Shown here piece after piece: positions 58,555 to 64,000 of a stretch of 64,000 bases of DNA (the stretch's first letter is position 1; each line of letters begins with the position of its first letter). Position numbers and translations under genes: made by a program. The DNA is from Xanthomonas cucurbitae. GTDB taxonomy: Bacteria > Pseudomonadota > Gammaproteobacteria > Xanthomonadales > Xanthomonadaceae. Where the stretch lies: contig NZ_MDED01000006.1 in the NCBI RefSeq assembly GCF_002939885.1, positions 1-64,000 on the forward strand, read 5' to 3'. The notes under the pieces are model-generated. The model was not told the DNA's origin. It was given only the letters and a program-made list of their open reading frames with translations, and ran no database searches.

Positions 58555-58708
58555 ATGCGTTTCCTTGCAGATGTTGCGTTGGTCGCGGCTAACGGGGATG
58601 TTATCGCATTGATGCACCGGCGCGCTGCGTCGATTTTGTCGGTAAATGCCGCTGCTTTCTATCAGATCGCCAGCGTTTCTCGGCAGGTATGCATCGGCGC
58701 TGATTCAC

Positions 58709-58965
58709 GGCCCAGCCGCTGCGCTGATAAGCCAGTTCATAACGCGCCGCAATCGCGCCGGGGCTGTTGGCGATGTTGCCGGCGATCACTTGCTGCGCTT
58801 GTGCATCCAGCTCCGCTGCGCGCGCTGGCGCGGCGATATCGGTGCGATACACAGCGCTATCGGCGTCTGCGACCACACCGCTTTGCAGCGTGCGCCGCCA
58901 TTGCCCATCGGTGGGATAGCGCGCCCAGTCGGCCGTGCTCAGGCTGGGCGGATCGGTGGTGTTGG
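58709..58965 (-). pseudogene. Duplicate fragment of the effector gene
   Basis: 257 bp match 55677-55933 of the effector gene with about eight mismatches, same orientation and without gaps by eye. In the minus frame it reads GVVADADSAVYRTDIAAPARAAELDAQAQQVIAGNIANSPGAIAARYELAYQRSGWAV, as in the effector middle. It has no start and is cut at 58965 by transposase sequence. It could serve as a recombination partner with the intact gene. Confidence 0.85.
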
Positions 58966-58973
58966 GTGCGGTG

Positions 58974-59225
58974 ATGGCCCATCTAGCGCTGGATCAAGCC
59001 TTGCCGGCCAGTTGGATGGACGAGGTGTTCCAGGCGCATCGGCAACGGCAATATCCACGCGAGCGGCTGTTTTCCAGTGTGGTGAAGCTGATGCTGTTGG
59101 TCACGCTGGGACTGCGTCCCTCGCTGCATGCGGCAGCACGCAAGCTGTCCCAGCGTCTACCGGTGTCGCTGGCAGCACTGTATGCGAAGGTGCGGCGCCA
59201 AGCGCTTATTCCTACATTGCTCTGA
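58974..59225 (+). mobile_element. Truncated IS4-type transposase remnant
   Basis: Open frame of 83 residues MAHLALDQALPASWMDEVFQAHRQRQYPRERLFSSVVKLMLLVTLGLRPSLHAAARKLSQRLPVSLAALYAKV, which matches the N-terminus of IS4-family transposases of Xanthomonas. It loses similarity at about 59203, where the right direct repeat begins. The catalytic DDE residues are missing, so it cannot transpose. Left end joins the effector duplicate at 58965. Confidence 0.75.
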
Positions 59226-59297
59226 CCGACCAACCCACCGCTCAAGCCATCCGCTTTAACGAATCCCCAATCCCGAACAACCAATCCCAGCCACTCA
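59204..59297. repeat. Right direct repeat bracketing the virD4/effector module
   Basis: 94-bp counterpart of 51990-52083, same orientation (GCTTATTCCT...ACCGACCAACCCACCGCTC...GCCACTCA). It begins where the transposase remnant loses sense and overlaps the last 3 bp of the neighbouring kinase-like gene. It could be a boundary scar, or just two copies of a common interspersed repeat. Confidence 0.75.
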
Positions 59298-59954
59298 GGG
59301 CTTCGGCCCCTGCCCCTCGTTGTCTTCCCAGTGCAGCACGCGGCGGGTCACGAAACGGTAGACCGGCTTGCCGGTGGCGAACCACAGCTCGCGCACCCAG
59401 GAGCGGCGCTTGAGCACGCGGCGTTCCACCGGGGTGATGGCGGCCGGGCAATACATGCGCTTGTGCTTGAGCAGGTGGCGCAGGTCCTCACGTGCAAGCA
59501 GACGCATCCAGCGCGCGCGTGGGTGGCCACGCACCGCCAGCTGGAAATCGATCACCGCCGGGCTGCCATCGTCCTGCACCAGCCAATTGGCTTCCTTGGC
59601 CAGATCGTTGTGCGCCACGCCACGCCGATGCAGCTGCTGCAGCAGCCTGCGCGCACTCCGAAAGTAGACCAAATCGCCGCGCGGCGGGCGCTGGTACATC
59701 GCCTCGCCGGCCAGGTAGCTGCGGTCCAGATGACGCCCGTTCCACTGCAGCAGGCGCGGCGTGTGCGGCAGGCCATCGAGCTGGCGCAGCGCCAGCGCTT
59801 CGCGCCGCGCCAGCCACCACGCCACCCCGCGCAGCAGCCACGGCGCCACGCTCAGGTCGCGCCGCACGAACACGCGGCCGGCATCGCGGACCAGCAGGAT
59901 GCGTCCGAAGGTGTCGGACTTCAGCGGCAGGTTGCCGGCGGGATCGTCGCTCAT
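59295..59954 (-). CDS. Lipopolysaccharide-kinase-like (RIO/WaaP-type) protein
   Basis: 219-residue protein with protein-kinase-like catalytic motifs: RRGVAHNDLAKEANWLV (catalytic loop HxD..K..N) and SPAVIDFQLAV (metal-binding DFQ). N-terminal lobe TFGRILLVRDAGRVFVRRDLS. This matches small LPS-core or RIO-type kinases in Xanthomonas. The long basic C-terminus (RRVLKRRSWVRELWF) may touch membranes. A start 33 bp further upstream exists; ATG 59954 is preferred. The catalytic Lys of lobe 1 is not obvious. Confidence 0.75.
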   Translation of the reverse strand: MSDDPAGNLPLKSDTFGRILLVRDAGRVFVRRDLSVAPWLLRGVAWWLARREALALRQLDGLPHTPRLLQWNGRHLDRSYLAGEAMYQRPPRGDLVYFRSARRLLQQLHRRGVAHNDLAKEANWLVQDDGSPAVIDFQLAVRGHPRARWMRLLAREDLRHLLKHKRMYCPAAITPVERRVLKRRSWVRELWFATGKPVYRFVTRRVLHWEDNEGQGPKP

Positions 59955-60116
59955 CGCCCATTGTAGACGGGCGGTGCGCATCGCCACATCGTCAATGCGG
60001 GCGCCGCTGTGCCAAAGGCATGCAACGCCGGGGCGGTTGCAACCTGAGGTGAAGCAAACCGCCAGATGTGAGCAGGGCGCAAGTCAGTCGTCGCCATGCC
60101 CACCTATAATTCGGGA

Positions 60117-62189
60117 ATGAACTCATGGATCGACGCCACGCTGGAGTGGATCGGACACCACCCCACCTTGGCTGGCGTGGTGATCTTTGCCATCGCATTC
60201 TGTGATGCGGTGATCGTGCTGGGGGCCATCGTGCCCGCGCTGCCGCTGCTGTTCGCCATCGGCGTGCTGATCGGGCTCGGCCAGATCAACGGGCCATACG
60301 CGGTGGCCTGCGCCACGCTGGGCGCCTTCGTCGGCGATGCACTGAGCTTCTGGGTGGGCCACCGCTGGGGCCACCAGCTGCACACCTATTGGCCGTTCCG
60401 GCGTTATCCGCAATTGCTGGAACGCGGCGAGCTGCTGTTCCGGCGCAATGCCTTCAAGAGCATCCTGATCGCCCGCTATGTGGGTGCGGTGCGGCCGTTC
60501 GTACCGGCCATCGCCGGCATGTCGCACATGCCGTTCAAGCGCTACCTGATCGCCAGCGGGCTGGCCTGCATTTCCTGGGCACTGCTGTTCCTGGTGCCGG
60601 GCTGGGTGCTGGGCACCGCCTACGACGCGGTGGCCGCCGTGGCCGGGCGCCTGTTCGTGGTGGTGGCCTTGTTGGCGGCGGTGATCGGGCTGGCCTGGGC
60701 AATGGTGCTGTACTCGTATCGCTGGTCCGCCGGGCACCTGGATGCGCTGCTGGCGCGGTTGCTGGAGTGGTCGCATCGGCATCCGGTGCTGGGCAACTGG
60801 TCGGTCAGCGTGTTCGACCCGCGCCGCCGTGAATCGGTGCCGCTGGCGATGATGGCCTTGATGCTGTTGCTGCTCGGCTGGGGCTGGTTCGTGCTGCTGA
60901 TGGTGGTGCTGGCGCACGGCGAGCCGCTGCGCGTGGACTTGGCCGTGCACGACCTGATGCTGGCGCTGCGCAACCCGCTGGCCGATTACCCGATGGTGGC
61001 GCTGGCCTCGCTGGGCGACTGGCAGGTGCTGCTGCCAGCGATTGCCGCGGCGATGGGCTACCTGGCATGGCGCCGGCGCTGGATGGCGGTCACGCACTGG
61101 GTGATCGCGCTGGCGTTCGGCCTAGCCCTGACCCAGTTGCTGGGGGCCACCGTGCAGGTGGTGCGCCCGCCTGCGGCCAGTAGCGGTTTCGGGTTTCCGT
61201 CGGTGGCGGTCACCATGGCAACGATTGGCTTCGGCTTCTTTGCGCTGTTGATCGCGCGCGAACTGCCGGGCCGCCGCCGGGTGTGGCCGTACTTGGTCAG
61301 CGGTGCGCTGGTGTCGTTGATCGGTTTTGCACGGCTGTATCTGGGTGCGCACTGGCTCAGCGACGTGGTCGGCGGGATGCTGTTCGGCGTGTTCTGGCTG
61401 CTGGTGCTGGGCATTGCCTATCGCCGTCGCGCCACGCGCGCGTTCTGGGTCAAGCCGGTGGCGTGGATCTTCTACGGCGCCTTCCTGAGCTGCGCGATCT
61501 TCTTCGCCCCGCGCAACCTGGAGGCCAAGCTGGCCAAGTTCGAACCGCCACCGCCGCTGCTGATGGACCTGCCCGCCAGCGACTGGTGGGACAGCCAGTG
61601 GCGGTTGCTGCCGGCGCGCCGCAACGAATTCGACGATAACCAGCGATGGCCGCTGGATGTGCAGCTGGCCGGCCCGCTGGCGCCGTTGCAGCGGCAACTT
61701 GAATTGCGCGGCTGGCGGGCGCAACCGCAGGCCGGCTGGGAACAGGCGCTGCATCTGCTCGATGTCGGCGGCCGCCCGGACGAGGTGCCGATCCTGCCCG
61801 CCACCCTGGACACGCGGGTCGAGGCGCTGCTGATGGTGCGTCATGCGGCACCCGGGCATGTGCATGTGCTGCGGCTGTGGCCGGCGGCAGCGCGCCTGCA
61901 GCCCGGCGCCGAACCCTTATGGGTAGGCAGTACGCAGACCCTGCGTTACAGCCGCCACTTCAGCCTGATCGGATTGTGGTATCCGCTGCGCGGCGTGGAC
62001 CCGGCGCTGAACGCGCTGCGCGATGCGCTCGGCGCGCTGCCGCATCGGGTGGCGCAACGTGGACGCTCGCAGGTGCCGGTGATCCTGATCGACAGTACCC
62101 CCGGTGCCGTGATGCATGGCGATGCGGCAGCGCCGATCCAGCCGCAGCGCGATGCCGCAGGTTCGGCGTCGCTACCGACGCGCCGATGA
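60117..62189 (+). CDS. DedA / PAP2 / LssY-like fusion membrane protein
   Basis: 690-residue membrane protein with three parts. The DedA/SNARE-associated domain (1-200) has FIAIAF-type helices and GALIGDALSFWVGHRWG-like GAFVGDALSFWVGHRWG. A PAP2 phosphatase domain follows (about 280-450). The C-terminal LssY-like domain (about 480-690) is soluble. The PAP2 motifs are degenerate: KxxxxxxRP lacks the Lys, and the PSGH motif reads FPSVAVT, without the His. Only the third motif ARLYLGAHWLSD is kept. Its lipid phosphatase activity is thus doubtful. TATAAT lies just before the ATG, so the mRNA may be leaderless. Confidence 0.87.
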   Translation: MNSWIDATLEWIGHHPTLAGVVIFAIAFCDAVIVLGAIVPALPLLFAIGVLIGLGQINGPYAVACATLGAFVGDALSFWVGHRWGHQLHTYWPFRRYPQLLERGELLFRRNAFKSILIARYVGAVRPFVPAIAGMSHMPFKRYLIASGLACISWALLFLVPGWVLGTAYDAVAAVAGRLFVVVALLAAVIGLAWAMVLYSYRWSAGHLDALLARLLEWSHRHPVLGNWSVSVFDPRRRESVPLAMMALMLLLLGWGWFVLLMVVLAHGEPLRVDLAVHDLMLALRNPLADYPMVALASLGDWQVLLPAIAAAMGYLAWRRRWMAVTHWVIALAFGLALTQLLGATVQVVRPPAASSGFGFPSVAVTMATIGFGFFALLIARELPGRRRVWPYLVSGALVSLIGFARLYLGAHWLSDVVGGMLFGVFWLLVLGIAYRRRATRAFWVKPVAWIFYGAFLSCAIFFAPRNLEAKLAKFEPPPPLLMDLPASDWWDSQWRLLPARRNEFDDNQRWPLDVQLAGPLAPLQRQLELRGWRAQPQAGWEQALHLLDVGGRPDEVPILPATLDTRVEALLMVRHAAPGHVHVLRLWPAAARLQPGAEPLWVGSTQTLRYSRHFSLIGLWYPLRGVDPALNALRDALGALPHRVAQRGRSQVPVILIDSTPGAVMHGDAAAPIQPQRDAAGSASLPTRR

Positions 62190-62236
62190 CCTGAGCGCGT
62201 GTCGCCACCGTGGGCGGCCGCCAGGCGCGGTGCATC

Positions 62237-63166
62237 TCACCACAGCACGCCGTCCACCGGCTGGACCGGCCCGGGCGTGGTTTCACCAATGGCCTGCAGG
62301 GCATCGATCTCCACCGTGCGGCACATGCTGTCCAACGGCAGGTCATGGATGGTATTGGCGAACGGGTCAACCAATTCGTCGCCGATCTTGAGAACCGCCA
62401 GGAACATCAACCCGGCCAACGTCGATCCCACCGGCGTGGCGTATTGCAGGGTTTCCACCAACCCGATCGGTAACGCCGCGCAGAACAGCCGGGTGAACAG
62501 CGTGGGATAGAAGCGGTACTGGTACGGCAGCGGTGTGTTCTTCAGCCGCTCCATGCCGCCTTGCGCATTGGCGATGTCCACCAGGATGCGTTCGACGCTG
62601 GCTTGCTGGATGCTGTCGATCCAGCCGGCGCGCCGTGCCTGTTCCACGTCGCGGCCGGTGCTGTCGAGCAGCCCGTTGGCCACGTTGGTGCGCGTCATCG
62701 CTGCCGCCGCTTCGTCGGCCTCCAGGTGCGATTCCAGCGCCATCGCCACCGGCAGCCGACGCAACTGGCAGCGCAAGGCATTGACGTAGGCCACCTGCCG
62801 CCGCGCGATCGTGCGGCCCAGCGCGGCGGCCTCCGGTGCCGACAGGATGCTCACGCTCAGGCGCGCCAGATTGCGCGAGGCATTAATCATCTGGCCCCAC
62901 AACACCCTCCCCTCCCACCAGCGCTGATAGGTGGAATTGGCGCGAAATCCGAGAAACAACGCCAACGCCGAACCGAAAATGGTCAGTGGCAATGCCGGCG
63001 CGCGGAATGGCAGCACGTAGTAGATGATGGTGATCAACACATCCCAGACGAACAACACCGCCAGGGTCTGCCAGACCTGGCTGATGACATCGGCCACGCG
63101 CGGCTTGACGTCGATAATCAAAAGCACACTCCATCGGGAAGGATTCGGTGTCGCCGTGACGCGCAT
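62237..63166 (-). CDS. Bestrophin-family (UPF0187) membrane protein
   Basis: 309-residue membrane protein of the bacterial bestrophin/YneE family, a channel for anions or cations. The family signature is FLGFRANSTYQRWWEGRVLWGQMINASRNLAR at about 75-107. The C-terminal segment has QYATPVGSTLAGLMFLAVLKIGDELVDPFANTIHDLPLDSMCRTVEID. Four or more helices are visible. ATG at 63166 is chosen; a GTG ten codons upstream is possible. Convergent with the DedA gene, 47 bp apart. Confidence 0.9.
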   Translation of the reverse strand: MRVTATPNPSRWSVLLIIDVKPRVADVISQVWQTLAVLFVWDVLITIIYYVLPFRAPALPLTIFGSALALFLGFRANSTYQRWWEGRVLWGQMINASRNLARLSVSILSAPEAAALGRTIARRQVAYVNALRCQLRRLPVAMALESHLEADEAAAAMTRTNVANGLLDSTGRDVEQARRAGWIDSIQQASVERILVDIANAQGGMERLKNTPLPYQYRFYPTLFTRLFCAALPIGLVETLQYATPVGSTLAGLMFLAVLKIGDELVDPFANTIHDLPLDSMCRTVEIDALQAIGETTPGPVQPVDGVLW

Positions 63167-63269
63167 CCCCTGCACGGATGCCGTTGCGCAGCGCACTCAT
63201 GCGCGCGCAGTCTGCCGCTGTCATGGTGCAAGCGTGGTGATGGGGCACCCGCAAGGCGGGATTGCCGGG

Positions 63270-63866
63270 TCAGGTCATCCATTCCAGCACATTGTCCAGC
63301 CGTTGGTGCGGATCGCCCACCTGCAACAGCGACAGGCGCTGTTGTTCGGTCAGCGGCAGCAGTTCGGCCAGCCGCCATCCCACCCATGCCGCCTGATCCA
63401 GCAGCCCCGGACCGACCGATGCGAACTCGCCGCCGGCCTGTTCCAGCATGCGCTCCAACACCGTGGACAGCAGCGCGTGTTCGGGCCGCAACTCGTCGTC
63501 CGGATCGGGATCGCACCAGGCGACGTCACCCACCACAAGGCCGTTGTCGCGAATACGCGAGCGCTGCACATGGAAGCGGCGCATGCCGCGCAGGCGCAAC
63601 ACCAGCACCCCGTCGGCGCCCACATCGAAATCCTCGATGCGCACTTCGGTACCGAACGCGGCCGGCGTGGCCGGGACGCCGACTTCGTTGCCCTCCAGGA
63701 TCAGGCACACGCCGAAACGGGTGCCGTTGCGGCCGCAGTCGCGCACCAGATCCAGATAGCGGCGTTCGAACACGCGCAAGCCCATCGCCGCACCCGGCAA
63801 CAGCACGCTGTGCAAGGGGAACAGCGGCAGTGCGCTGGTGTCGGCAGTGGAGGGAAGCGGCGCCAT
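63270..63866 (-). CDS. LON substrate-binding domain protein
   Basis: 198-residue protein formed by a single LON-N (PUA-like) domain: ALPLFPLHSVLLPGAAMGLRVFERRYLDLVRDC, FGVCLILEGNEVG, and a helical C-terminal part. It lacks the ATPase and protease of Lon. Start overlaps the mpl stop by 1 nt (TGATG), so the two are coupled. Function of such stand-alone proteins is unknown. Confidence 0.87.
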   Translation of the reverse strand: MAPLPSTADTSALPLFPLHSVLLPGAAMGLRVFERRYLDLVRDCGRNGTRFGVCLILEGNEVGVPATPAAFGTEVRIEDFDVGADGVLVLRLRGMRRFHVQRSRIRDNGLVVGDVAWCDPDPDDELRPEHALLSTVLERMLEQAGGEFASVGPGLLDQAAWVGWRLAELLPLTEQQRLSLLQVGDPHQRLDNVLEWMT

Positions 63867-64000
63867 CAGGACAGCTGCGCCAGGAAGCGACGCGGCGCGC
63901 CGTCGAAGCCGCCGTTGGACATGAACACCACATGGTCGCCCGGCTGCGCCAGCTCGCCCAAGGTGTGCAGCAATGCATCGACATCATGTGCCACGCGCGC
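63866..64000 (-). CDS. mpl: UDP-N-acetylmuramate:tripeptide ligase Mpl, C-terminal end
   Basis: Only the last 44 residues lie in the window; the gene continues beyond the right edge. Readable end: ARVAHDVDALLHTLGELAQP then GDHVVFMSNGGFDGAPRRFLAQLS. The GDHVxxMSNGGF segment is typical of the C-terminus of Mpl, the peptidoglycan recycling ligase that attaches murein tripeptide to UDP-MurNAc. Partial, so the call rests on this motif. Confidence 0.75.
   Translation of the reverse strand, partial: ARVAHDVDALLHTLGELAQPGDHVVFMSNGGFDGAPRRFLAQLS

Noticed and set aside
51990-59297. Complete type IV secretion cluster
   Set aside because: Only virD4 is present; no VirB proteins were found on either strand in the window.
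60097-60116. Upstream ATG of the DedA fusion adding MPTYNSG
   Set aside because: Lies across the TATAAT box and lacks a ribosome site; the second ATG fits the DedA N-terminus.

Overview
The window looks like chromosome of a Xanthomonas species or very close relative. It has high-GC coding style, the pilMNOPQ / mrcA pair, a TonB-dependent receptor with an Oar-like N-terminus, Xanthomonas-type dispersed GGGATTCGGG repeats, a VirD4 coupling protein, and a clear XVIPCD-type protein (the secretion-signal domain of Xanthomonas type IV effectors). Coding density is high. No rRNA, tRNA or CRISPR was seen. Identification is by recognition of protein motifs; no database search was run.

Layout. 1-5.1 kb: type IV pilus operon pilM-N-O-P-Q (minus), divergent from penicillin-binding protein 1A. 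7.9-14.3 kb: a conserved hypothetical gene, citrate synthase, ribosomal protein L31 type B, nucleoside hydrolase, recG and ridA. 14.6-24.1 kb: a self-contained galactarate/glucarate catabolic cluster (dehydratases GarD and GudD, KdgD, ketoglutarate-semialdehyde dehydrogenase, MFS transporter, OprD-type porin) with a divergent LysR regulator. It sits between ridA-recG and spoT-rpoZ-gmk, genes that are often close together in gammaproteobacteria. 26.5-43.6 kb: housekeeping genes (rpoZ, gmk, yicC, rph, rdgB, hemW, a DUF1631/PilZ pair, pepQ, pepP, ygfB, zapA, 6S RNA, 5-FTHF cyclo-ligase, EVE protein, rpiA, a DUF192 lipoprotein, SirB1, rubredoxin, thiE). A stand-alone XVIPCD gene lies between pepQ and pepP. 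44-51.9 kb: large TonB-dependent receptor, hemL, HAD hydrolase, argD-like aminotransferase and an SDR dehydrogenase.

51.9-59.3 kb is the accessory region of most interest. It is a three-gene minus-strand module: a 268-residue unknown protein, a 1261-residue DUF2235/Tle1-like predicted lipase with a peptidoglycan-binding domain and a divergent XVIPCD-like tail, and VirD4. No other type IV secretion genes are present. A 94-bp direct repeat (about 84% identical by eye) brackets the module. Inside the bracket are a 41-bp remnant of an SDR gene start, a 257-bp duplicate of the effector gene and a truncated IS4-type transposase. A 15-unit heptanucleotide array lies 2 bp upstream of the neighbouring SDR start codon. 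I read this as an inserted or rearranged antibacterial effector-coupling-protein module.

59.3-64 kb returns to chromosomal genes: a lipopolysaccharide-kinase-like protein, a DedA/PAP2/LssY fusion, a bestrophin-family channel, a LON-N-domain protein, and the 3' end of mpl cut by the window edge.
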